A stretch of DNA of 64,000 bases from Cyclaneusma minus (taxonomy: Eukaryota; Ascomycota; Leotiomycetes; Marthamycetales; Marthamycetaceae), in assembly GCA_037179335.1 (NCBI GenBank), contig JAKZHN010000053.1, forward strand, positions 62,001 through 126,000. The letters are read 5' to 3'. Position 1 is the stretch's first letter; each line of letters begins with the position of its first letter. A program made the translations under genes and the position numbers. The notes beneath the pieces were generated by a model. That model had not been told where the DNA came from. It saw only the letters and a program-made list of their open reading frames with translations, and did not search any database. Of the stretch, positions 46,460 to 56,427 are shown in pieces.

Positions 46460-49182
46460 TCAAGCGTCATCATTTTCATCTCCCTCGATATTGAACTTCT
46501 TGCGCCCCCCTCCGGTGAGTTTCTGCAGGGCCATTTTGTCAACTTGCTTCCCAACTTTCTCTTGCATCCTCGCAATCTCTTCCTCCGCATCAACGGCATC
46601 TTCTGCGGCAAACTCGAGGACAAGCCGTCTTCCGAGTAGGTGGGTATCTTTCAAGGCCGCTAGTGCATTCTCCGCCTCGCGCGCTGTGATAAAGTCTGCG
46701 AATGCGAAACCACGAGCAGAGCTGTCGAATTTCTTGGGAACTCGTACCGAACGAAGCTGACCGTAACTCCCGAAGAGGGCGCGCACGTCCTTCTTGGTGG
46801 CCTCGAACGGTAAGTTCTTGATGATGATCTTAGTCCGTTTGCTTGTGGCTTTCTTCGCGTGATCTGCTCTCCTCTGTTCTTCCGCTGCATCAAGCCCCTT
46901 GTGAGAAGCCTTGACGGCAAGCTTATGGTTAGCGAGCGTATAGCCGTCCATAGCTTTCAAGGCTGCCTGCGCTTGGGCTTTAGTCTTGAACTCCACGAAT
47001 CCAAAGCCCATGCTCAGTATTTGGCCAGGTTTCTTAGGATCCGTTCGGGTGTTGACACGTGCGGACACAAAGCCATCCAGAGGCTTGAAAGCATCTGCAA
47101 GGTCAGAGTGAGTGGTGCTGAAGTTGAGGTTTCGCACAAATAGTGTGGTAGTATCGGCTGTTGCTTCTTCGCTCCTCTTCTCAAGTAAGTCAGTGGCGGA
47201 AGGCTTCGCATCCACAACTCTCGCGGACTGGAGGTCGCCCGCATCAGCTCTTCCATTGCTGACACCGGTGAACAGGTTCTTGGGCGCCTTTTCAAGGAAC
47301 AAGACCGAGTCTTTGATTCGCCGATATGCCAAGCTAGAAAATGCTGCTCTGGCGTGAGTGGGCTGCGCGAACTCGACAACAGCAATTGTGCCGGAAGGTG
47401 GCATGAGCACTCGAATGACTTGGCCATATTCCTCAAACATCCTACGAACCTCCTCGATAGTCATACCGAATGGGAAGTTCTTTACCAGTATCGCCGTGTC
47501 ACCACGCTCCTTCTTTTTGAAGGCATCCAGGTCAACTCCGTTGCTGGCAAAATACGATTTGGTTTCTTGGATGATCGACGTTTCAGCGATAGCTTGCTTG
47601 ACACCTGCATCAGCAGACGTGGGGTCTAACAGCTCCGACTTTGAGATTCCCAGACGCTCTGCAACAGATGTATTCACAGCATCCTGATTCATGTACAGCG
47701 AATTCCAATTGAAGGTTGCGGAAGCTGCTTCGGCTTTCTTCTTTATCTGTTTCTGCTTCTTCAATGGAAGCTTTGATAAGGCGAAGTCATCCAGCTTCGT
47801 CTCCCTTTTCGCAGCGGCAGGGATGATGTGCAAGAGTCGTCCTTGGAAAGTGCCTCCGTCAAGTTCGTCCCAGGCATTGACAGCTGCTGCCGGGTCTTCA
47901 TACTGGACATAAGCAAAGCCCTTAGTCTTTCCAGTGGCAGCCACCGGAAGATGAATCTAACACGCATGTTAGTAACTGCAGTTCTGGTTTCCCACATCGA
48001 GTACAAGTACAAAGCAAGCTACTTTTCAGAAAACACGAAGCATCTACTAAAATATTCGTCCAGTTCTCATCAGATGCCTTTAGGCATAAGCTGTCCCTAT
48101 CCGGATATTCATCACGAAAGCACGATCAGGTATGAGAAAATGGAGACAAGAATACTCACTTCTTCCAGAGCACCATGCTTCCCAAACGCTTCGCGCAGAT
48201 CATCCTCTGTAACAGTATAGGGTAGGTTCCGTATGAAAAGTCGACGTGTAGCTCGTATTGCGTCGCTCGTGATTTCATACTCCTCTGTTGCTACTTCAAC
48301 GGGAGCTTCAGCAGCTTCCGCTGCCTGTGGGTTAGTCTCAGACGGCTCTTGTAGTCTGGCGTCGACTTCTTCTACCGGCGGCGTAACTGAAGGTTGAGTC
48401 TTGACTGGCTCGGCATTGCCAGGTACAATTTCGTCGGGATCCATGAGATCAAGGAGTCGGTTCGTCCGAGAGCGAAGCCACTCGTCGTCATCATCTCCTA
48501 CGTTGCTGTTCTGTGGAATACTCTCGTTCTCCGGAACCACGGGCTGGCCAACCGTTGGCGATGCCTCTGTCATGGGGACATCCACAGGGGGGTTGGGTCT
48601 GGCCTCCGGTTGCAGTGCCTGCGTGGACTTTGATTTCCGCGGAACGGCCTCATACTCCTCGTCGCTCTCAGCTTCGGGCATCTCCATGGCTTGGACCTTC
48701 GTGGGCGGTTCCTCCATCCCATCATCCGGAAGACCCTCGATTTGCCAACTCTTCGTTTTCGATGCCGGCTGCATAAGCTGCAAGAACTCCTTCACCTTCG
48801 GATCCGACTCGTCCAAGTCGTCCCGTTTCCTTTTCAAGCCATTTTCAGGCTGTGGCGTGGAGTCGGCCTTTTCCTCTTCGGTTCTCTTGGCCACTCTCTT
48901 CTTCGCCTCCTCTCTCTGAGCCTTCCGCGAAACGGGCAGAGCAGCATCGGCAATGGGTCGTGCAAGCTCTACACCAATCCTGGACATGCGGATGAAAGAG
49001 CGGTTGAAGTACTTGACGGCTTGCGCGGCGGCCTCGGGGCTCTTGTAGCCCACATAGCCAATTCTGCGGTGGGCGATCAGTTTCGCGTCGGTGATGGGCT
49101 GCTTCGCGGAGAAGTGCTTCTTGAATTCATCCTCGGAAATGGAAGGCGGAAGCCCCTTGATGAAAATTCGGGAGGACTCCAT
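46460..49182 (-). CDS. MRD1: Multiple RNA-binding domain protein Mrd1
   Basis: Exons 48160-49182 and 46460-47956 (203-nt intron) encode 839 residues, close to yeast Mrd1 (887). Five RRMs are visible: RRM1 from residue 4 (SRIFIKGLPPSISEDEFKKHF), RRM2 ~311-390 (RRLFIRNLPYTVTEDDLREA, interrupted by the intron), RRM3 ~494 (TAILVKNFPFGMTIEEVRRM), RRM4 ~610 (TTLFVRNLNFSTTHSDLADA), and RRM5 ~716 (TKIIIKNLPFEATKKDVRAL). An acidic Lys/Glu linker separates RRM1 and RRM2. Mrd1 binds pre-rRNA and U3 snoRNA in the nucleolus and is essential for 18S rRNA processing in the 90S pre-ribosome. The N-terminal ATG opens directly into RRM1. Confidence 0.96.
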
Positions 49183-49702
49183 GGGGCAAAATGGTCCTAG
49201 GTCGGATAGAGGAAGTGGCAGATAATCGCAAGGCGAAGTCGAAGGACTTTGGCGCGTTATGTTTGGCGGATTGGAGCGAATTGAAGAAAAGTCGTAAAAA
49301 GTGCACCGGAGAATTTGGCCCCGTAGCACCGGCGAGTCCGCGGCGTGTCGGCAAAACGTTTTCCCTGGGCTGGGTAATCTTTCACCTTCGACCACCCTAT
49401 TGTCCGCGCCTCCTTCACTCGGAGTGACCCAACACAAACCGTCGGACGGAAGTTGGCTCGGAAGCTACTGTCAGGGACCGATATCATCAGCTTCTTCCTC
49501 CCACACACTTCCTGCACGACTTGACTGTTTGCTGCGCGGCAAGTGAGAGTGCAGCGACTCGGCTACAACTGCTACGACTAGCTCTGCCTGCTTGTACCAT
49601 GGAGAAGCAAGCCGCCCGTAAGTCTGCCCCACGACCCCCCCCCCCCCCCCTGACGATAAACCCCCCAAGTACTTCCCCACGCACTTCCAATTCTCTGTCA
49701 AG
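49183..49702. promoter_or_regulatory. Divergent promoter MRD1 / LC8, with C16 tract
   Basis: These 520 bases separate the two start codons. They contain an alternative LC8 first exon (ATG at 49599, exon to 49617) and a run of 16 C at 49635-49650. No other ORF is supported. Confidence 0.5.
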
Positions 49703-50334
49703 ATGGCCGCCGAAAAGCCAAAGCAGGACAAGCTCGAGCGTGTGTCTGAATCCTCCCCCCTGCCCTGCCCTGCCTTGCCCGCCTGCCCTCGTCATAACCA
49801 CTTACTAACATGCACCGCAGCCCAGATCAAGTCTGCGGACATGGTGAGCACGACGCCAGTTGATGGGAACCAAGCCGTGTACTAATCAAGCGCCAGACTG
49901 AAGAGATGCAGTCCGAGGCTGTGGATGTTGGTATGTCTCTCGGCCTTGTCGTGCTTGGACGTCCCCACTAACTAATTACCCTTGCAGCCCAGGAAGCTCT
50001 CCAGAAGTTCAACATCGAGAAGGACATCGCCCAGTACATCAAGAAGACTGTATGCGGCTGCCATCGTGCTCTGTCGGGGACCCTTCACTAACCAATGCTA
50101 CCCGGACAGTTCGATGAGCGAAAAGGCCCGACCTGGCACTGCATCGTCGGCCGCAACTTTGGCAGCTTTGTGACTCACGGTATGTTGCCAATCTGCCAGT
50201 CCATACATCCAGAAAGCGTGCTGCATTGTGGACATGAATGAGAACGGCCTGCTAAAATCTGTGTTACAGAAACGAAGCACTTCATTTACTTCTACCTGGG
50301 CCACTGCGCTATCCTTCTCTTCAAGACGCAATAA
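49703..50334 (+). CDS. nudG: Dynein light chain LC8
   Basis: Six exons (49703-49739, 49821-49843, 49897-49930, 49988-50049, 50110-50179, 50270-50334) encode 96 residues. The sequence is almost canonical: MAAEKPKQDKLEPQIKSADM, AQEALQKFNIEKDIAQYIKK, TFDERKGPTWHCIVGRNFGS, and ending in FYLGHCAILLFKTQ. LC8 dimers bind the dynein intermediate chain and many other partners. Five introns in 291 coding bases is dense. An upstream ATG at 49599 (MEKQAA, exon 49599-49617 with GTAAGT donor) splices in the same phase to the same acceptor at 49821. I prefer 49703 because the EKxKQDKLE-type N terminus is the usual fungal one. Confidence 0.92.
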
Positions 50335-51065
50335 GCTCGTCCCTCCCAATACCGATTGCCCCATCTACATGCATCACGACAAACCACATGTAAGGCTAGA
50401 AGGATTTTTGGGACTGTCTGGTGGAAGCTGAGGTCAAAGTAGGGGAAACAGTACTTCCGAGCTTTCTGTACTTACGGAAGCAATTGTGTTCGATGATACC
50501 ATGAATCCATGATTTCTGCAGACCTTTCTGTCCATATGGAGGCCCGAAAGCCTCACGATTCGTATCTGCTTGAATTGATCCAGCTACTTCATGCCTCCTA
50601 TCTCAGCTAAGTATGATATCTCTACAGCCACTAAATGGAAGCATAACGGATCCAGAGCCTCAGCAAGCGGCCTCGGATCTTTCCAGCCATGTCACATCTC
50701 CCGGTTGCCCAAATACCGCCCGCTACACTATCTACTTCCAGTCTCTTCCCGAAATCCAGACCCAAATGTGCAAAATGCACAGACAACCAAACTCCAGGCT
50801 TGGTCACAGACAACCCCTGTCCATCTTCCCCACGACTTTCGGATCCCTGCTGTTGCCTGCTGAGGAGACTCGAGAATTATGAAGTGATCATATTCATTTT
50901 GGGATGGGTATTTAAGCATAGCCGTTATTTTCTAAACATATAACCTTCCCCGCAAGGAGCGCTTCTGTCTACAAGTAAGTATATCTATCTAGGTAGGTAA
51001 GAAAGAACGGAAACCCTTTACCCCTCGCTGGTAGTCTGGTAGACAGCCCTTTTCAGCCTCCAAAT
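50335..51065. other. Convergent intergenic region
   Basis: Between LC8 and the first SprT-like gene. No gene is supported; short frames at 50591-50943 lack features. A small direct repeat of TCTATCTAGGTAGGTAAG type lies near 50985-51002. Confidence 0.5.
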
Positions 51066-51911
51066 TCAGACACCATGATCAGACAGATATAGGCCTGGAG
51101 CCGTGAGCCCTGCCATGGAACAGCTCTTCAACCATAGGCACGCCTTCGCCTGCACATTTAACCAGTCGAATCCCCACTCTTGCGCCTCAGCTTCCGTAAA
51201 ACCAACCCCGTGCCGCTGCTCGTTCACCCACTTCTGAAAAGCGAACCCGGAAGGTGCAACTCGATCGCGAAAAGCTGCGCAGCCCATTTCATATGCGAGA
51301 CTCCGTTCAGCGCCAATATCCAGACTCAAGTTCAACCAGTCCCTCACGGCCTGGTCAACACTGAATGCTGCTCTTTGCCAAGCAGGTCCATGACCATGCC
51401 ATCCACATGCGTGGCCTTGGTGCAGATCATTGGGATGAGTATACAGTTCAAAGACAGCGTGTAGCATCTCATGGAGCAGGGTTCCAGGAAAGTGATCTTG
51501 GAAACCCGGACTCCCTTCTTCACAACTGTGGCGACAGATGGTGATGGTGGACTGATCACCCGTGGTAGAACAGTAACCATAGAAGCCGTGGTGGGCAGGG
51601 CCGAATCGCCGTCTCACGTAAGGGTCTAGGGCGCCGTAGAAGAAGAGATTGTCAAATCGATGAAAGTATTCGAGCATTACGTCTTCGTCCAATGTGTTGA
51701 TGTGATGGCGCGGTTGTCCGCGGTTGCGGAGGAAGTATGTAAGGTCAACCACATCTTGTTGTCTGCGAGCTAATTGAGAATTTCGATGGGATGCTCGTCG
51801 TACTATGGCGTCAGAGATGTCACTGGCGCTATAAGCACGGAGCTGCCATGTTGCTCTACCTTGGCTGGGGATAGGGATAGGTTCAGGGTAAGGGGGATGC
51901 GAGTGGCTCAT
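51066..51911 (-). CDS. SprT-like zinc metallopeptidase, copy A
   Basis: A single exon of 281 residues. The zinc-binding motif HEMLH is at 147-151 (TLLHEMLHAVFELYTHPND). The likely third ligand is His174 in HGHGPAWQ, as in SprT/Spartan proteins, where a GHG(P) motif follows HEXXH. The N-terminal part has WQLRAYSASDISDAI and FHRFDNLFFYGAL, both echoed in copy C. After the core comes an extra ~100-residue C-terminal region, including EEXXEWGFDW-like FTEAEAQEWGFDWL. No SprT zinc ribbon, PIP box, signal peptide or transmembrane helix is seen, so this is not orthologous to Spartan/Wss1. Predicted cytosolic or nuclear; substrate unknown. Confidence 0.85.
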   Translation of the reverse strand: MSHSHPPYPEPIPIPSQGRATWQLRAYSASDISDAIVRRASHRNSQLARRQQDVVDLTYFLRNRGQPRHHINTLDEDVMLEYFHRFDNLFFYGALDPYVRRRFGPAHHGFYGYCSTTGDQSTITICRHSCEEGSPGFQDHFPGTLLHEMLHAVFELYTHPNDLHQGHACGWHGHGPAWQRAAFSVDQAVRDWLNLSLDIGAERSLAYEMGCAAFRDRVAPSGFAFQKWVNEQRHGVGFTEAEAQEWGFDWLNVQAKACLWLKSCSMAGLTAPGLYLSDHGV

Positions 51912-52559
51912 CGTCAGATCTTCGGCTTCTGGATTTAAAACAGGGACAGGGGTTTAGCTCGGTGTCGAAGTTGGGTTTCGATATCCTATACCAGGCGGTG
52001 AAGTCTTCGAAGGCGTCTCTGCTTTCTGAACTGCTGGGCTTGTCGAAATACATGACGATACTTCACCTCATATTATATAAAAAAGTGCTCGACTTGATCA
52101 CGATTTCAGAATGCATTCCAGGTTCTTCGAGCCACGAGTCCTAGGTGACGATGATATTCCATCACGATGGTGCTTCTGGGTATCAATGAACCTTGCTGTT
52201 TCACTTGAAGCAAAACCTTGGAGAACAAGTGCTTTGTGTGCTTTGTTGGAGCGTTTGAGTCGTTGTTCTCAAAACCTCCTCGTCCGAGAGACTTGAAACA
52301 CAGGGGTCTGGAGAGAACCAGGGACAGAAAAGCAATAATCCTTAGCTCGTAGTTACTAGTCCCAAAGTTACTCTGAACAGATAGGTATGTGATAAAGAAC
52401 TCTTCAAGAGTCTCTTCTCAATTATTGAAGGGGTGAGCTAAATCCTGACTGGAGCTTTGAAAATTGAAATCTGGGACAACCTAAGTCAAATCGGGATACC
52501 GTCCTGATCAAAAGGCGCATGGGCATTTGGTCCTTCGGATTGAAATTACCTATTCGGAG

Positions 52560-52690
52560 CAATCTCAATTACTTGGAATAATCCCAATTATTTGGGAATT
52601 TCCCACTTACTTGGAATTTCCCCAATTTATTTCCTAACGTTTTTTGGAACATATTGGATTACTTAGAATATCCAAAACTACCTGGAATGG
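52560..52690. repeat. Degenerate ~20-bp repeat, second site
   Basis: Units such as CAATTACTTGGAATAATCCC and TTTCCCACTTACTTGGAATT follow the pattern of the field at 8510-8890, with spacing near 20 bp. Weaker copies (TTCCAGTCACCTAGAAAGTC) continue at 53045-53105 inside the MITE. Confidence 0.55.
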
Positions 52691-52991
52691 TCAAAGATAA
52701 GGGAACGGAGGACAGTATCCCGATTGGGAGTAGCTTGTCCTGGATTTCAAAACTCCAGTCGGGATTTAGCTCGCCCCTTATTGAAACTGAAATTCTGGAA
52801 GCCATATTGACCCAGGAATTGAGACAGCTGCGGCGTGGCAGACAAGTTTAGAATCAGCCTGTCACTCAAGTCTCTTCGGGAGTATATTGCTAGGAGATAT
52901 TCGGGGCTGAGGAGAAAGCATAAACGATAAATACCGATCCGCATCGTCTAGAAACAAGCATTTGCGATACTGTGACGGAAAATGCATCGTA

Positions 52992-53151
52992 CAGTGCCAT
53001 GAAAAAAAGTCTGGATACGGCCTAAGATCAGTGGGCGATAACATTTCCAGTCACCTAGAAAGTCCAGTCACCTGGAAAATCCGTGGTTGTTTGGAACATT
53101 CCTAAACATCTAGAGACAGCAAACCGTATCCAGCTTTTTGTCGTCCCACTG
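52992..53151. mobile_element. Tc1/mariner-like MITE, ~160 bp
   Basis: The left end CAGTGCCATGAAAAAAAGTC continues to CTGGATACGG. The right end, read inversely, is CAGTGGGACGACAAAAAGCT continuing to GGATACGG. The ends match over most of ~28 bases with small differences. The left flank is TA, as expected for this superfamily, but the right flank is TG, so the target duplication is imperfect. The interior (~100 bases) is non-coding. Similar AAAAAGTCTGGATAC termini are known in Tc1/mariner elements of fungi. Confidence 0.55.
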
Positions 53152-54109
53152 TGTTGGCTACTGACATCGTGTTGGTGGAAGTTATTACTCTAAAGCGAGC
53201 GATGTGATGGGGACCAACTAGGACTCAATCCAACAAAGAAAATAGGTTGGAAGTCTGAATCAACCCTAAACAAACAAACCGGTGAATGGATGATTAGGAA
53301 TTACCTACTTAGGGAGGTACCCAGGTGATTAGGATACAGGGACATCGACCAAGCCAGGTCATTTACGTTACTCCCGAGAGGCAAACTGAGAAACTGTAGC
53401 AAGAGTGGACTTCGAGTTCTCAAGGTGAAACTATAAGTAAACATCTTTCCTGGTTCATATCACATTCAGTCACCAAGCATGTCACCCGAAAACCATCACT
53501 TTCCAACCTCTTCAGACTCAGGGGTATCATTAATTGCTGTACGACCAAGGTGTAGTGCAACTTCCTTCACTCTAAGGTCACCACCACTCCCAACCAAACG
53601 CCCAACCCAGGAATGATGGACTGACTCCACCGTTGAATACACCAGCGCTGGATATTGTGAGATTCGAATCAGAGAGTTGTGAGTGGCCGGTCGCAGGGGC
53701 GGGCGCAATCCAGCCATGATATTGTCCGTCTGCTATGCTCGAGCTATTTCGTTCAAGTAAAGCGCGCGGTCCGTAGCTTGTCGTAGTCCGCAAAAGAAAG
53801 AGACCTAAAGCCAGGAACAGTATCTTCGACAGGCGCGAAGGTCGAGGAATTTTCGGATTCCAACTTCCAAGTCTTCACCCCCGACCGACCATGGAAACCA
53901 GTGATATGTCGACATTATGCTAATGGGCGAACGTGCCAGGGGGTGGAGGTGGACGCTGCTGCAACTTTCCCTCACTAAAGGCCCACTTGGTTGCTTGCGA
54001 GAGTCTACGGTTACAGTAAACTGGAGGGTACGACGGCAGCAATTTGCCCCTACCATTCCAAAAAATCAGCAAGGATCTCCTCAAAACTCCTCAAACCCCG
54101 CGGAGTCAC

Positions 54110-54997
54110 TTACAGCGGCTCATGCTTCTGATGAAAATCCAGCTTGCACTGCAATTTCCTCTTCAAATCTCTGACAAACTCATCGAAGTCATATTCCCAT
54201 TCGTCGAATTGCTGTTCTGTGAAGCCATACTTCTTTCCGTTCTTCGCCAGCCATGAATCCACCTCGTCCGGATAGTAAATACCTTGCTGCTGCATCCTGT
54301 ACCACATCTCCGAATCCATGGCCAAATCGCGGATCAGCTTCAAGGTACGCTTGAAGTGGATCTCACTTACATTCTCCAGCGCCAGAGAAGCGTCCTGAAA
54401 AATCTTACCATGCCCACAAACACTGTTGTAGACACCGTCCAGATCACTTCCAGGCTCGATGTGCATGTCGATGAAAGCGTGCAGCATCTCGTGCAGCATC
54501 GGTTCTGAAAGTCCCTTCCAGGTGCAGTCGTGACGGATATATATGTCGCAGTAGTAGTCCTTTTTGCGAAAGTACGTGATAGCAATGTGCTTTGCTTTGG
54601 TATGGTCCGTGACGTCTTCCTTGAACACGAATCTGACATGGCAGCGGAGCATATTGAAGAAGAAGAGACCGTCAAAGAGATAGAAGAGTTCACGGATATC
54701 TGTCTCATCATCACCTGTGCTGCGTGAGCCCTCTTTGTAGACTTTCTGGTATCGCTTGACGGCGGCCGCTTGGCAGGGGGTGAGGTCTTTGTAGCAGGTG
54801 GAGCGCTTGATATTATTGGTGATTATACCGCCGAGCTGGAAGGCAGGCTTGTAGAGGGCGGTTCTATCGGTATGGGGGTTTTGACAGAGGGTGGGAAATA
54901 CCATCTCGTGGCCGATGGGTATCTTGGTGATGTAGGGGGAGGGCCATAGTGGCTTCAGGTTCGGCGGTGGGACTGCTCCCGAGTCGTCACTGTCCAT
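54110..54997 (-). CDS. SprT-like zinc metallopeptidase, copy B
   Basis: A single exon of 295 residues. HEMLH is at 169-173 (SEPMLHEMLHAFIDMHIEPG) and the third-ligand motif GHG at 195-197 (NSVCGHGKIFQDAS). First-His to third-His spacing is 27 residues, identical to copies A and C. IRELFYLFDGLFFFNML before the core parallels the FDxLFF segment of the other copies. IRHDCTWKG matches the position of ICRHSCEEG in copy A. The C-terminal region (YGFTEQQFDEWEYDFDEFV) parallels FTEAEAQEWGFDWL in A. The protein is more diverged from A and C than they are from each other. No targeting signal is visible. Function unknown; catalytic residues intact. Confidence 0.83.
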   Translation of the reverse strand: MDSDDSGAVPPPNLKPLWPSPYITKIPIGHEMVFPTLCQNPHTDRTALYKPAFQLGGIITNNIKRSTCYKDLTPCQAAAVKRYQKVYKEGSRSTGDDETDIRELFYLFDGLFFFNMLRCHVRFVFKEDVTDHTKAKHIAITYFRKKDYYCDIYIRHDCTWKGLSEPMLHEMLHAFIDMHIEPGSDLDGVYNSVCGHGKIFQDASLALENVSEIHFKRTLKLIRDLAMDSEMWYRMQQQGIYYPDEVDSWLAKNGKKYGFTEQQFDEWEYDFDEFVRDLKRKLQCKLDFHQKHEPL

Positions 54998-55443
54998 GGG
55001 CTGCGGCTGCTTCTAGGTATAAGCACAAGAAAGAGGAGGCAGCGGGCGGGAAGACAAACTTGTGAACTTCTGAACGGAGTGCTGTTCGGTGGAATCGCGA
55101 GCTTCGATGGCGCTCAGTGGAGAATGTGACTTCCGGATAGTGACAGGCCTGTAGCAGTTGCTCGCCGGAGGAGACGTGATTCTCAGAAAAGATACCGCTA
55201 GTGAGATCTGCGCCGCAGTTCGAGAGATCCGGCAAACAAACAGGTCCGGAAACTTCACATGTACAATGCGTCTCACGGTCGGAGAGACTGTTGAAAGTGA
55301 CGGGCGCAAATCAGACTGGGCTCAAGAGGCTCAGAGTAAGCGAACAGGTAAACAAATTAGAAACAGGCGAAGGACGCTTGAAGCTTCTAAGCGAATTTGA
55401 CAAGAATGAATGAAGATGACAGAGTGCGCGGTAACGACAAGAA
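54998..55443. other. Upstream region of SprT-like copy B
   Basis: These 446 bases contain no supported gene; the short frames at 55013-55309 and 55158-55413 have no features. Confidence 0.5.
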
Positions 55444-55953
55444 TTAACTTGATTGAGCATGACAGTTCCAGAGGATGGTAGCTATGACTGAAATAACAAA
55501 CTTATAAATCGCAGGCTTTTTTCCAGACTGGGTCCATAATTCATTGGAATAAAAGGAGTAACATGCGGCAAACACACCCCAAATGAGGCCTCGACTCACA
55601 TCATCTTGGCTCACAGCTATAAGCGACACAAACTGGAAAAACGTGAAATGATTCCCTTCTGTCATTGTAAGACTCCAGTAGCCCAACAGATATTTCGACG
55701 GACTCGAGACAAACAACTCGTCCAAAGCCTCTGGGGAAATCAGTGGCTCATTTTGATCCCATGAGTATCTGCAGGAGAGGGACTTGAACTTCTCTGGACC
55801 CGTTGTCATCAGAGAGGGCTGACATATCCCCGTTTCTCCAGTTCCAGTCTCTTGCAGCAATACTTCCACCCGCACAATTGAGATACTCATATCAAACGGC
55901 AGTGTCCATCTGCCGGTGAAACCCCTGATATTTGGCCCCTGACCTCTGAACAA
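55444..55953 (-). CDS. Orphan ORF, 169 residues
   Basis: An open frame of 169 residues, which I do not recognise. It starts 27 bases after the DUF2237 stop on the same strand. The middle (DELFVSSPSKYLLGYWSLTM) and a mildly hydrophobic C-terminal helix (YKFVISVIATILWN) give it a protein-like look, but there are no domains. It could be a real small gene, the tail of a spliced gene, or a relic. Nothing shows it is co-transcribed with its neighbour. Confidence 0.3.
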   Translation of the reverse strand: MFRGQGPNIRGFTGRWTLPFDMSISIVRVEVLLQETGTGETGICQPSLMTTGPEKFKSLSCRYSWDQNEPLISPEALDELFVSSPSKYLLGYWSLTMTEGNHFTFFQFVSLIAVSQDDVSRGLIWGVFAACYSFYSNELWTQSGKKPAIYKFVISVIATILWNCHAQSS

Positions 55954-55980
55954 CCCACCCTCGATGTGAAACGTCTATGC

Positions 55981-56427
55981 CTAGAGTTCGGTCTTCTTTC
56001 CAGCCTCGAACCTCTTCAAGTCCTCCATCTTCAACAAACGCAAGGCGCTCTCATGCGTAGCCTCCAAATGGACCTTTGGCACCACTGGATCATTTCCATC
56101 CTTCGCCGCTAGCATGGCCTCCTTCCACCTGGCGGCACAAAGGCACCACTTGCATCCGTCTTTCAGTCCAATACTCCTCAAGTCGTTACCGCGGGAGCCG
56201 GTGAAGTCGAGGAAGCTGTTCGTCAAGGTGGCTGCTACACCATGGACTCCGGAGTCATCAGGACCAACATCACAATATCCGTTACGGTAGAAGCCAGTCA
56301 TAGGCTCTTTGGAGAAGAGGGCCAGAGGACCTCTCAAGACTATGTACGAGTCAGAATGTCCGCATCTGCCGTACTATTCAGACCAGTAGATACCATTCAG
56401 GCTTTTAGCAGAGTTTCTCCCAGCCAT
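55981..56427 (-). CDS. DUF2237 family protein
   Basis: Exons 56394-56427 and 55981-56339 (54-nt intron) encode 130 residues, normal for the family. The whole protein matches DUF2237: SLNVLRGPLALFSKEPMTGF (with NV made by the splice), YRNGYCDVGPDDSGVHGVAA, FLDFTGSRGNDL, the conserved CKWCLCAARWKEA, and VHLEATHESALRLL. The family is widespread in bacteria and eukaryotes, with a conserved Cys-rich core and no known function. I chose the ATG at 56427 (MAGRNSAKS). The frame is open to an ATG at 56625, which would add 66 residues including a hydrophobic stretch (FFYPIVFLLAFATTIAMAG); a membrane-anchored form is possible. Confidence 0.85.

Larger units (their letters stand above)
51912..54109. other. 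Repeat-bearing gene-poor region
   Basis: No gene is supported in these 2.2 kb. They contain degenerate-repeat words at ~52560-52690 and ~53045-53105 and the mariner-like MITE at 52992-53151. Frames of 60-85 codons at 52654-52851, 53496-53793 and 53805-54056 lack domains. Confidence 0.55.
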
